A stretch of 64,000 bases of DNA, from positions 434,001-498,000 of the forward strand of contig NZ_LBMH01000004.1 in assembly GCF_001005305.1 (NCBI RefSeq), in the 5' to 3' direction. Position 1 is the first letter of the stretch. Each line of letters opens with the position of its first letter. The DNA comes from Kordia zhangzhouensis. Its GTDB lineage: Bacteria > Bacteroidota > Bacteroidia > Flavobacteriales > Flavobacteriaceae. This document shows positions 50,650 through 61,064 of this stretch, in pieces. The notes under the pieces were generated by a model. That model made no database searches. It saw only the letters and a program-made list of their open reading frames with translations, and was not told the DNA's origin. The position numbers and the translations under genes are program-made.

Positions 50650-52659
50650 TTATAAAATGCGTTTAATCTCTTGTTTGATACGGTTCTTTTGCAAGAAATA
50701 AATTATAAAATAGATTGGAATTCCTAAAATAACTAATAAAGAACCAAAAAGCTTATTTGTGTGTTGATTTGCCGTAACGTCTGTAATATTTTTATAAAAA
50801 ATTTGGGTGCGAATGTAGTGATATAAAAATAAAGCGCTAAATAGTACTACCATTGTTATGAGCCCTATCTTCATCCAAGATTCCATTTTCATATTATTAT
50901 TTAAGATAGGTAGGGCAAGTCCTGTAATTAAAAAAGGGATGTAGTAATAGAAAGCTACTTTTGAAGAAGTAGTATAGGCTGCATAATCTTTTTTAGCGGT
51001 TTGATATTTTTTATCATCAAATGCGCCTAAAATATGCAAACGTTCTTCGTTAACACCTCTTTCTGCTAGCATTTCTACTAAAAGAGAACGTTCTCCTTCT
51101 GTGTAATTATATTTTTGATAATTACGAACAACATCAATTAGTTGTTGCTCGCTGAGAGAACTGAATTTTTCTCTACTTTCACGATCTGTTGCTGTAATTT
51201 CAGCTTTTTCATATGTAGAAGCGAACTCATCTTCATTCCTAGGTTTTACAAATAAATTTTTAAGGGTAATGAAGAATCCGTCAAAGCTAAATAACCCTTG
51301 ATCGGAAGTAGCTCTGCGTGTGAAATAAATACTCAAAGGGAGCATAATCATAGTAGAAAGCCATGTGCCAAGCCATGGTGGAATACTGCCATCTTCAGCA
51401 CTGTTTTTTCCAAAAATTCCAATAAAGTGATACACTAAGAATAAGCATATAGCGACAACCATTGGTAATCCAATACCACCTTTGCGAATGATAGCTCCTA
51501 AAGGTGCCCCCACAAAAAATAGAATAATACACGCAATAGCTACCGCAAATTTGTCATGCATAAATATTTTGTGGTGATTGATCTTTTTTTCCATTCGTTT
51601 GAAACGAATTTGAGTGTTTTCAAGTGTAGTGCGTCGTCCTTTTATGTTGGTTATTGAAATGTCTAATGCACGTTTTTTATTTTGAAGAGAAAGAATATCC
51701 AATATGCTTTCTTTTCCCGCAACAGAATCTTTGGAAAATTTGTGAGTAGAATCTCTTTCTATGATTACGATACCTGTTCGCTTGTACATGTTTTCACCAA
51801 AGCCAACTTTATCTTGTGTATACATGCGTTCATAAACGGCAGTAGTGTCAATTAGCTGCCTGACGTTGAACATTTTGTAAGTTCCGTTGCTCTCGTCGTT
51901 AAAATCAACCTTATTTACTTCCCGCAAGTCAACATTCATAATGTATTTTTCAAACGACACTTTGGCGTGTTGCATGCGAAGATAATCTTGTGGGTCACTT
52001 GATTTTACATCTTCATAACGATTTCCATCAAATAAAACCATTTGTAAGATATCAGAGTCAGGACTACTTTTCAGTTCTCCCTTTTTTGATTTCATTACAA
52101 TACGATTCTTTTTATCGTTTGACTTTTGATGAATAATCACTTTGTCTAGCAATTGATCGTTCTCACCATATTTTTTGTCAACTTTAATGTTGATATTTCC
52201 AATATCATTAAAAACGCCTTCGCCAATAGCTAATGCAGGTTTTTTCTTCGCTAAATTTTTACGAAGATTAAATTGTTTGAATTCAGCCCACGGAATCACA
52301 TTGTTATTAAAGAAAAAGGTGCCAATTCCGAGCAAAACAATGAAAACGATTAAGCTTCGCATGGCACGTTGCAATGAAATTCCAGTAGATTTCATAGCTG
52401 CAAACTCATAACTTTCGGCAAAACGCCCAAAAGTCATAATTGAAGAAACCAAAATACTTAATGGTAATACTAGCGGAATTAGTTTTGGAGTGGTATATAA
52501 AAGAAATTTAAAAATAATTCCTGCATCCAATCCTTTTCCAGCCAATTCTCCTATAAAAAGCCAAACGGTCTGTAATATAAATATGCACATAAATATTACA
52601 AAAACCGTTAAAAAAGTAAAGAGATAACTCTTAAGTATGTATCTGTCAAGTATTTTCAA
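50650..52659 (-). CDS. LptF/LptG (YjgP/YjgQ) family LPS-export permease, extended form
   Basis: This 669-residue protein begins MKILDRYILKSYLFTF, the hallmark start of LptF/LptG. That start is a TTG codon at 52659; no ATG occurs until residue 24, and the family N-terminus begins exactly at the TTG. Three N-terminal membrane segments, a periplasmic beta-jellyroll (about 110-340) and three C-terminal segments follow (IACIILFFVGAPLGAIIRKGG). About 200 further residues, with two extra membrane segments, extend the C-terminus. It takes part in lipopolysaccharide transport from the inner membrane. It lies 5 bp after the LolA-like gene. Confidence 0.92.
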   Translation of the reverse strand: MKILDRYILKSYLFTFLTVFVIFMCIFILQTVWLFIGELAGKGLDAGIIFKFLLYTTPKLIPLVLPLSILVSSIMTFGRFAESYEFAAMKSTGISLQRAMRSLIVFIVLLGIGTFFFNNNVIPWAEFKQFNLRKNLAKKKPALAIGEGVFNDIGNINIKVDKKYGENDQLLDKVIIHQKSNDKKNRIVMKSKKGELKSSPDSDILQMVLFDGNRYEDVKSSDPQDYLRMQHAKVSFEKYIMNVDLREVNKVDFNDESNGTYKMFNVRQLIDTTAVYERMYTQDKVGFGENMYKRTGIVIIERDSTHKFSKDSVAGKESILDILSLQNKKRALDISITNIKGRRTTLENTQIRFKRMEKKINHHKIFMHDKFAVAIACIILFFVGAPLGAIIRKGGIGLPMVVAICLFLVYHFIGIFGKNSAEDGSIPPWLGTWLSTMIMLPLSIYFTRRATSDQGLFSFDGFFITLKNLFVKPRNEDEFASTYEKAEITATDRESREKFSSLSEQQLIDVVRNYQKYNYTEGERSLLVEMLAERGVNEERLHILGAFDDKKYQTAKKDYAAYTTSSKVAFYYYIPFLITGLALPILNNNMKMESWMKIGLITMVVLFSALFLYHYIRTQIFYKNITDVTANQHTNKLFGSLLVILGIPIYFIIYFLQKNRIKQEIKRIL

Positions 52660-52664
52660 GCAAC

Positions 52665-53315
52665 CTAATTTTTATCTATATAATAGTCCTCGTATTTCGA
52701 TTCGTCAAATATAAATAAGCTTTTTGATAAAGGCTGATTCGTTTTAAAAGAATTAACAGTTAAGGTCGTGATTGTACCATTTTTTCCTGTTTCTATAAGA
52801 TTGTAGATGTGCTTTGTTTTTATATCAATACCTAATAGTACACTTTTAATGTCTGAAGACTCACTGGTTGGAGTCAACTTTACATATTGAATTTTTCTAC
52901 CACGTACATTTTGTAAAATATCCCAAGCATAGGAGTATCCTTTTTTGTAAAATGTAAGCATGTCTGATGGTGACAATGCAGTTTCATCTTCATCAGCATC
53001 AGCAATAGTCACTTCTTCATTTGCAGGGACAATTGTATATACTTTTTTAGTATCGTATATTTTCGTGAAACCTAAAAAGTTCAATAAATATTTGTCTCCT
53101 TCTAAGGTTACATTTCCTTTAGATTCTTGCTTAGTATTTGCTTCTTTATTATTTAATTGATATTTAAATTCAATTTGAATGTTGTCGTAGCTATTTACTT
53201 TTGCAGAAACTTCATCTAATAGTTTTTTTGCCTTATCTGCATTTTGAGCATTTGCTGCAAAAATGGCAAATACACCTAATACCAACACTAAAACTAATTT
53301 TTTCATTGTACTCAT
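52665..53315 (-). CDS. lolA: LolA-like outer-membrane lipoprotein carrier
   Basis: This 216-residue protein has a signal peptide (ending FAANAQ) and LolA family blocks: LLDEVSAKVNSYDNIQIEF, GNVTLEGDKYLLNFLGFTKI and YTIVPANEEVTIAD. It carries lipoproteins across the periplasm. Its start overlaps the ftsK stop (ATGA), showing coupling; a second ATG at 53306 is also possible. Chain order ftsK-lolA-lptF/G-ribB is a known conserved arrangement in this phylum. Confidence 0.92.
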   Translation of the reverse strand: MSTMKKLVLVLVLGVFAIFAANAQNADKAKKLLDEVSAKVNSYDNIQIEFKYQLNNKEANTKQESKGNVTLEGDKYLLNFLGFTKIYDTKKVYTIVPANEEVTIADADEDETALSPSDMLTFYKKGYSYAWDILQNVRGRKIQYVKLTPTSESSDIKSVLLGIDIKTKHIYNLIETGKNGTITTLTVNSFKTNQPLSKSLFIFDESKYEDYYIDKN

Positions 53316-55777
53316 TGTTTTTCGTTATCTAATAATTGATCTAAAGCTATAATATCTGGAATAAGCACTTGGCGTGCTTTACTTCCTTCAAATGGACCTA
53401 CAATTCCTGCAGCTTCTAATTGATCTATAATGCGACCTGCGCGGTTATATCCTAATTTTAACTTTCGTTGTAATAAAGATGCCGATCCTTGTTGTGCTGT
53501 GACAATAACTTCAGCAGCTTGCCGGAAAAGTTTATCTCGATCCTCTATATCTATATCAAGACTTGTGCCACTTTCTTCACCAACATATTCTGGCAGAATA
53601 AATGCTTCAGGATATGCTTTTTGCGCGCCGATATAATCCGTAATTTTTTCAACTTCTGGAGTGTCTACAAACGCACATTGAATACGAATTAAGTCATTTC
53701 CTTGTGTGTAGAGCATATCTCCACGACCAATCAATTGATCGGCTCCTGAATTGTCTAAAATTGTTCTAGAGTCAATTTTAGACATTACTCGGAAGGCAAC
53801 TCTGGCAGGGAAGTTGGCTTTAATCATTCCTGTAATTACATTTACAGAAGGTCTTTGAGTGGCAATAATCAAGTGAATTCCAATGGCACGTGCTAATTGA
53901 GCCAAACGAGCAATAGGAGTTTCTACTTCTTTTCCAGCAGTCATAATCAAATCTGCAAATTCATCTACCACTAAGACAATATATGGCAAAAATTTGTGCC
54001 CGTCGTTAGGATTCAATTTACGAGCTCTAAACTTTGCATTGTATTCAACAATGTTACGACACATTGCTTCTTTAAGCATGTCATATCGTTGATCCATCTC
54101 AATACAAAGTGAGTTCAACGTGTTGATTACTTTGGAGTTATCAGTAATAATTGCATCTTCAGAATCAGGTAGTTTTGCCAAATAGTGACGTTCAATTTTA
54201 TTAAAAAGAGTCAATTCTACTTTTTTAGGATCTACCAATACAAATTTTACTTCTGAAGGATGCTTCTTGTATAAAATTGAGGTTAAGATACAATTTAGTC
54301 CTACCGATTTTCCTTGTCCTGTAGCTCCTGCCATTAACAAGTGAGGCATTTTAGCAAGATCAACCACCAAAGTTTCGTTACTAATGGTTTTTCCAAACGC
54401 AATAGGTAATTGCATTTCAGCCTCTTGAAATTTTTTGGAAGCAATTGCCGATCGCATAGAAACAATTGCCGGTTTTTTGTTAGGAACTTCAATACCGATT
54501 GTTCCTTTTCCTGGCATAGGAGCGATAATACGAATGCCTAATGCGGCAAGCGAAAGAGCAATGTCATCTTCTAAGTTTTTAATTTTTGAAATCCGAACAC
54601 CCGCTTCAGGGATAATTTCATAAAGTGTAACTGTTGGGCCAACAGTCGCTTTGATGCTAGCAATTTCGATTTTATAATTTCGTAGAGTCGTAACGATTTG
54701 ATTTTTATTTTCTTCAAGTTCTTCTTGATTAATCGTAATCGAACTTCCATTAGTATAATCTTTGAGCAATTCAATAGTTGGGAATCGAAAATTGCCGAGT
54801 TCCAATCGCGGATCAAACTCTCCATGTTCACGGACTAATTTGTCTGAAAGATTTTCGGTAACGGTTTTTTCTTCAATAATTTTTTCTACTTGAATTTCTG
54901 TTTCATCTTCATCTTTGGCAATTTCTACTTCAAAAGAAGTGTCTGGAATATCAGAAACTTCATCTTCTGAAATTGTTCGGTCTGAATAATTTTTAATTGT
55001 AGGTTGTAAATTTTCAACAGAAAGCTCAAATTCAGATTTCTGAGTCTTGATTTCTATTTCAGATGTTTCGTTTTCTTCATGGGATTCTTCAGAAGAAGAA
55101 ATAGGATCTGTAGAAATATCAGTAGAATCAAGAGAAGATTCAATAATAGTTTCCTCTGTATTAAAATCTTCTTTTACTGCTTTTGCTTTTTTATTGAAAT
55201 ATTCTGCGACATTTTCTGGAGTTAGTTTTAAACGAACAACTGCATAAATAATAAATCCAAAAAGCAATACTAAACCAATGCCAATTTTTCCAATATAATC
55301 ATGTAGAAAGGAATTCAACTCAAAACCTATAGTTCCTCCTAGTAAGGGAAATGAGCTAAAAAAGAAACCAAGAAATATAGAAACCCAGATGACGATAATG
55401 CTTCCCCAAAACCATTGTGGGAACATGTTTTTTTGAGTATCCAAAAATAAATGAAGTCCAGAAAGGAATAATAATCCTGTAAATAGGAGCGAAGCAATTC
55501 CAAATCCTTGATATATAAAGAAATGACTTATGTTTGCGCCAAAAATTTGCATCCAATTTTTAGTTTCTGTGTCACGAGACAATTGACCTACTTCGCTTTG
55601 ATCAACCTCCCATGTAAAGAAAAAAGAAATAAACGCTATAAATAAGGCAATAGAAAGAAGCATCAATAAGCTACCCAACACAATACGATGTTGTCTAGTT
55701 AATGTAAAGTCAGGCTTTTTGAATTTAGGGACTCTCGGAGTTTTTTTAGTCTTCTTTACGGTTTTTTTCTTTGCCAT
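53312..55777 (-). CDS. ftsK: FtsK/SpoIIIE-family DNA translocase
   Basis: This 821-residue protein has a basic N-terminus, four membrane segments (about 30-190), an acidic Ser/Glu-rich linker (about 210-310) and a motor domain. Motor motifs are Walker A AGATGQGKSVGLN and Walker B IVLVVDEFADLIM. Next come LARAIGIHLIIATQRPSVNVITGMIKAN and a C-terminal winged helix (KLKLGYNRAGRIIDQLEAAGIVG) that reads orienting DNA sites. It couples chromosome segregation with division. It is first in the operon with lolA, lptF/G and ribB. Confidence 0.95.
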   Translation of the reverse strand: MAKKKTVKKTKKTPRVPKFKKPDFTLTRQHRIVLGSLLMLLSIALFIAFISFFFTWEVDQSEVGQLSRDTETKNWMQIFGANISHFFIYQGFGIASLLFTGLLFLSGLHLFLDTQKNMFPQWFWGSIIVIWVSIFLGFFFSSFPLLGGTIGFELNSFLHDYIGKIGIGLVLLFGFIIYAVVRLKLTPENVAEYFNKKAKAVKEDFNTEETIIESSLDSTDISTDPISSSEESHEENETSEIEIKTQKSEFELSVENLQPTIKNYSDRTISEDEVSDIPDTSFEVEIAKDEDETEIQVEKIIEEKTVTENLSDKLVREHGEFDPRLELGNFRFPTIELLKDYTNGSSITINQEELEENKNQIVTTLRNYKIEIASIKATVGPTVTLYEIIPEAGVRISKIKNLEDDIALSLAALGIRIIAPMPGKGTIGIEVPNKKPAIVSMRSAIASKKFQEAEMQLPIAFGKTISNETLVVDLAKMPHLLMAGATGQGKSVGLNCILTSILYKKHPSEVKFVLVDPKKVELTLFNKIERHYLAKLPDSEDAIITDNSKVINTLNSLCIEMDQRYDMLKEAMCRNIVEYNAKFRARKLNPNDGHKFLPYIVLVVDEFADLIMTAGKEVETPIARLAQLARAIGIHLIIATQRPSVNVITGMIKANFPARVAFRVMSKIDSRTILDNSGADQLIGRGDMLYTQGNDLIRIQCAFVDTPEVEKITDYIGAQKAYPEAFILPEYVGEESGTSLDIDIEDRDKLFRQAAEVIVTAQQGSASLLQRKLKLGYNRAGRIIDQLEAAGIVGPFEGSKARQVLIPDIIALDQLLDNEKQ

Positions 55778-55796
55778 TCAGGAATTGCTATTTATG

Positions 55797-55825
55797 CAAA
55801 AATACAAATTACGCTTAATCCGCAA
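55797..55825 (-). promoter_or_regulatory. Promoter of the ftsK operon
   Basis: Minus-strand TTG (55823-55825), an 18-bp spacer and TATTTTTG (55797-55804) form a good -33/-7 pair. The ATG of ftsK is 19 bp downstream. The rest of 55805-55965 shows only the terminator of the upstream peptide gene. Confidence 0.65.
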
Positions 55826-55932
55826 GATATTTAAAATAATCTTTCCCCGAAAAGATTTAGCTAAAAATACTTTCCTTGTTTTAAAGGATAAAATGGAGAA
55901 GTTGATTAGGTATTATGATGCCTATAAAAAGA

Positions 55933-55958
55933 AAAAGCGGGAAATCTTTCCCGCTTTG
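55933..55958 (-). terminator. Terminator of the orphan precursor gene at 56 kb
   Basis: Arms AAAGCGGGAAA and TTTCCCGCTTT within 55934-55957 pair perfectly with a short loop. On the minus strand it is followed by a T-rich stretch. It lies about 8 bp beyond the stop of the precursor gene. Confidence 0.82.
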
Positions 55959-55965
55959 TTTATGA

Positions 55966-56145
55966 CTAACTTTCTTCTTTTGTTAAATTGCAATTAATAA
56001 TACCACAAGTATGTTGTACAGGACCTACACAACCTGTGTTAGCACAACCGTCAATAGTTTTAATAGCTCCACCAACTACTTTATTTTCAAGGGTGGAAAT
56101 GCATTTTTTGTTCAGTGCTAAGTTTTTTAATGCTCTTTTTTTCAT
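55966..56145 (-). CDS. Orphan RiPP-type precursor peptide (59 residues)
   Basis: From the minus-strand ATG the peptide reads MKKRALKNLALNKKCISTLE, then NKVVGGA (GG at residues 25-26), and a core with four Cys (DGCANTGCVGPVQHTCGIINC). The leader fits L-x-L-x-K-x-x-I-S-x-L. An extra Cys lies in the leader at residue 15, unusual for the family. It is followed by a strong terminator and has no modification gene next to it. Confidence 0.77.
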   Translation of the reverse strand: MKKRALKNLALNKKCISTLENKVVGGAIKTIDGCANTGCVGPVQHTCGIINCNLTKEES

Positions 56146-56240
56146 GATTACTGATTTTGTTGTTAATAATTACAACAAGGTAAGAAAAAAATGAATGTAA
56201 TTGTTTGCTTTTTTTTAAAAACTACAGATTTTACAGTACT

Positions 56241-56603
56241 TTATTGTATGATTTTGGGCAAGTAAATAATAAGACCAATAATAATGGCTGCAATCGCAAA
56301 AATGAAAACTGCTCCGGCAGCAATATCTTTAATGATGCCAATCTTTTTATGGTGTTCTGGATGAATAAAATCAGCAATTTTTTCTACAGCAGTATTCATT
56401 CCTTCCAAACCAATAATCAATCCAATAGTTAGTGTTTGTAGTAACCATTCCGTAACGGAAATTTCAAAATAGAAACCAGCAAATGTTACTAAAATGGCAA
56501 TAAAAAATTGAGCTTTAGCACTGGCTTCGGTAGTAATGAGTAGATATGCGCCTTTAAACGCATATCCTATAGCTCGTATCCTGCCTGTTATGAATTTAAT
56601 CAT
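56241..56603 (-). CDS. dgkA: Diacylglycerol kinase, prokaryotic DgkA type
   Basis: This 120-residue integral membrane protein has three membrane segments and the family signature GLEGMNTAVEKIADFIHPEHHKKIGIIKDIAAGAV, which holds the catalytic and metal-binding acids. It phosphorylates diacylglycerol in the inner membrane. Its start overlaps the end of the tpx gene by 8 bp, so the two are coupled. Confidence 0.93.
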   Translation of the reverse strand: MIKFITGRIRAIGYAFKGAYLLITTEASAKAQFFIAILVTFAGFYFEISVTEWLLQTLTIGLIIGLEGMNTAVEKIADFIHPEHHKKIGIIKDIAAGAVFIFAIAAIIIGLIIYLPKIIQ

Positions 56604-57102
56604 CCATTAATGCTTCTAAAGCAGCTTTATAATTAGGTTCTTCTGCAATTTCGGTGATGTGTTCAGTATACGTTACCGTTCCATTTTCATCAAGAACAAC
56701 AATTGCACGTGAGTGTAAAGTTTCCATCGGACCTTCTGTCATAGCAACGCCATACGTATTTCCAAAACTACCATCTTTAAAATCAGATAAAGTTTCTACA
56801 TTTTTTAATCCTTCAGCAGCACAAAAACGAGACTGTGCAAAAGGTAAGTCGCGAGAAATACATAGTACTTTTGTATTGTCTAACTCACTTGCTTCTTCAT
56901 TGAAAGTTCTTACAGAAGTTGCACATACACCCGTATCAATGCTAGGGAAAATATTCATTATTACTTTTGAACCTTTATAATCGCTTAGTTTTTTCGTGTT
57001 TAAATCTGTCGTAGTTAATGTAAAATCAGGAGCTTTTTCACCAATATTAGGTAAATTTCCAGTGGTCTTAAAAGCTGTTCCGTGTAAAGTAACTGTTGCC
57101 AT
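56596..57102 (-). CDS. tpx: Thiol peroxidase (atypical 2-Cys peroxiredoxin)
   Basis: The ATG at 57102 opens MATVTLHGTAFKTTGNLPNI, the Tpx N-terminus; earlier frame start sequence (to 57141) does not fit. The 168-residue protein has the peroxidatic Cys in PSIDTGVCATSVRTF and the resolving Cys in LPFAQSRFCAAEG, the atypical 2-Cys layout. It reduces alkyl hydroperoxides and hydrogen peroxide with thioredoxin. catG lies divergently upstream. Confidence 0.94.
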   Translation of the reverse strand: MATVTLHGTAFKTTGNLPNIGEKAPDFTLTTTDLNTKKLSDYKGSKVIMNIFPSIDTGVCATSVRTFNEEASELDNTKVLCISRDLPFAQSRFCAAEGLKNVETLSDFKDGSFGNTYGVAMTEGPMETLHSRAIVVLDENGTVTYTEHITEIAEEPNYKAALEALMDD

Positions 57103-57259
57103 TTTTTGTTTTTTTTTGGTTTGTTCAGTAAAATTAAGCAATAATGATATCTATTAAAATATAGTTTGCGAAATTTTATGAAATAATTTTAAATTATACT
57201 TTGTGGTAGTTTTTATAATCAAAAACTATTATCAAATAGTAACAATCAATTTGTTAACC

Positions 57260-57289
57260 TTGAAAATCGCAAATTAATAAGTAATTTTA
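57260..57289 (+). promoter_or_regulatory. Promoter of catG
   Basis: TTG (57260-57262), a 19-bp spacer and TAATTTTA (57282-57289) form a near-consensus Bacteroidota promoter. The ATG is 37 bp downstream. Confidence 0.6.
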
Positions 57290-57314
57290 GTACAACTAAG
57301 AAATCCAAAACTAA

Positions 57315-59558
<2,244 letters not shown>

Positions 59559-59569
59559 TTTTACTAACT

Positions 59570-59603
59570 AAAAAAGGTCACTTAATTTAAGTGACCTTTT
59601 TTT
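59570..59603. terminator. Terminator after katG, convergent with the DUF6952 gene
   Basis: The palindrome GGTCACTTAA / TTAAGTGACC (59576-59596), flanked by A-run and T-run, forms a strong hairpin. It can end both katG and the convergent minus-strand operon. Confidence 0.88.
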
Positions 59604-59623
59604 ATAAAGTTAAAAAAAAACAA

Positions 59624-59881
59624 TTACCTATCAATAGAACCCATAACGCGTCCCATAAAACTATTAAGAGCTTCTTTTCTTGGTGTGCCATCTTTTTCCA
59701 TCTTATGTACCTCAATAGCTCCGTACATATTAGAGATGAGTTCACCAATAACATCAAGTTCTTCATCTTTCAAAGAAGGAACTTCTGTTAAAGCTTCTAA
59801 AGTTTCAATAGTTTCTACTACATAATCTTCGTCATTGTCGGCGATAAACTGTGTTAAATGTTTTATTACAGGTAATTTCAT
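59624..59881 (-). CDS. DUF6952-like small protein
   Basis: This 85-residue protein is helical and acidic (FIADNDEDYVVETIETLEALTEVPSLKDEE) with no signal peptide or Cys. It lies 18 bp downstream of a thioredoxin gene, which is 9 bp downstream of ahpC. This three-gene order is one I know from other Flavobacteriaceae, where the small protein is placed in DUF6952. A role in peroxide reduction is inferred only from that conserved order. Confidence 0.8.
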   Translation of the reverse strand: MKLPVIKHLTQFIADNDEDYVVETIETLEALTEVPSLKDEELDVIGELISNMYGAIEVHKMEKDGTPRKEALNSFMGRVMGSIDR

Positions 59882-59899
59882 ATTTTTTCTTTTTATTAA

Positions 59900-60208
59900 T
59901 TAAATAACTTCTTCCACTAATTCTTTTAATACATCGAATTTGTTTGTTTGCACTTGGTTTACAAAAGAACCATTTTTGAAAGTAGCAAACGTTGGCAAGT
60001 TATCTACAGTTGCTAATTTTCTTGACTCTGGAAATTTTTCAGCATCAGCAATCACAAAAGTTACATTTGTTAACTCACTTGCTAACTTTTTTACTTTTGG
60101 TTTCATGATGCGACAATTTCCACACCAAGTGGCAGAATATTGCACAACAACTGTTTCATTTTCTTTTACAAGTTCTGTTAAATTGTCTTGATTTAATTCT
60201 TGAACCAT
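59900..60208 (-). CDS. Thioredoxin-like protein (CGNC)
   Basis: This 102-residue cytoplasmic thioredoxin fold has the active site ATWCGNCRIMKPKVKKL, with a CGNC in place of the usual CGPC. The cis-Pro motif NLPTFATFKNG is present. It lies 9 bp after ahpC, so it is a good candidate for the electron donor of that peroxiredoxin. Confidence 0.9.
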   Translation of the reverse strand: MVQELNQDNLTELVKENETVVVQYSATWCGNCRIMKPKVKKLASELTNVTFVIADAEKFPESRKLATVDNLPTFATFKNGSFVNQVQTNKFDVLKELVEEVI

Positions 60209-60217
60209 GGTAAAAAA

Positions 60218-60862
60218 TTAATTTACATGTGCTGCTAAATATTCAGCAACACCATTTCTATTTGCGTTCATTGCGTCTTTTCCTTCTTCCCAATTAGCTG
60301 GACAAACTTCTCCTTTTTCTTGAACGTGTGTATACGCATCAATCAAACGAAGGTATTCATTTACGTTTCTACCAACAGGCATATGATTGATTCCTTCATG
60401 GAAAACAGTTCCTTCCTCATCAATTAAATAAGTAGCTCTGTAAGTAACATTGTCACCTTCTACTTGAACTGTTCCGGTTTCTTCATCATATACTTCGTTA
60501 GTTATATCTAAAATTCCTAAGATGCTAGATAAGTTACGGTTGCTATCTGCTAATAGAGGATAGGTTACTCCTTCAATTCCTCCGTTATCTTTTGCTGTAT
60601 TTAACCATGCAAAGTGAACTTCAGGAGTATCACAAGAAGCACCAATAACGATTGTATTTCTTTTTTCAAACTCAGCTAAAGCAGCTTGGAAAGCATGTAA
60701 TTCTGTTGGACAAACAAAAGTAAAGTCTTTTGGATACCAAAAAAGCAATACTTTTTTATTGTTTTTTTGAGCTTCTTCTAGAACGTTTACTTTAAAAGTA
60801 TCGCCCATTTCATTCATTGCGTCTACACTTAAATTCGGAAATTTTTTTCCTACAAATGCCAT
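60218..60862 (-). CDS. ahpC: Peroxiredoxin, AhpC/typical 2-Cys
   Basis: This 214-residue protein has the peroxidatic Cys in KDFTFVCPTELHAFQ and the resolving Cys in GEVCPANWEEGKDAM, the typical 2-Cys arrangement. The middle segment IGASCDTPEVHFAWL and IEGVTYPLLADSNRNLS match. No AhpF is nearby; the adjacent thioredoxin may reduce it. A TATATTTG box lies at 60899-60906 on the same strand. Confidence 0.94.
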   Translation of the reverse strand: MAFVGKKFPNLSVDAMNEMGDTFKVNVLEEAQKNNKKVLLFWYPKDFTFVCPTELHAFQAALAEFEKRNTIVIGASCDTPEVHFAWLNTAKDNGGIEGVTYPLLADSNRNLSSILGILDITNEVYDEETGTVQVEGDNVTYRATYLIDEEGTVFHEGINHMPVGRNVNEYLRLIDAYTHVQEKGEVCPANWEEGKDAMNANRNGVAEYLAAHVN

Positions 60863-60898
60863 AATTATATTGTTTTTATGAATTATTTATTTCGGTCG

Positions 60899-60906
60899 CA
60901 AATATA
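60899..60906 (-). promoter_or_regulatory. -7 promoter element of ahpC operon
   Basis: Minus-strand TATATTTG is a perfect TAnnTTTG box, 36 bp before the ahpC ATG. No TTG is found at the expected -33 position. Confidence 0.5.
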
Positions 60907-61064
60907 GCTAAGTCATAGATAGTTTTTTGTGAAGAAAATTTTAATTTTTTATTGAATAATAGATAATTCTTATCTCGTATTTTTTAGAAAATAAGATTGA
61001 ATTATAGCAAAAAAATATGCAATCATAGATTGCATATTTTAAAGATTTTGTATGTAATTGAAAA

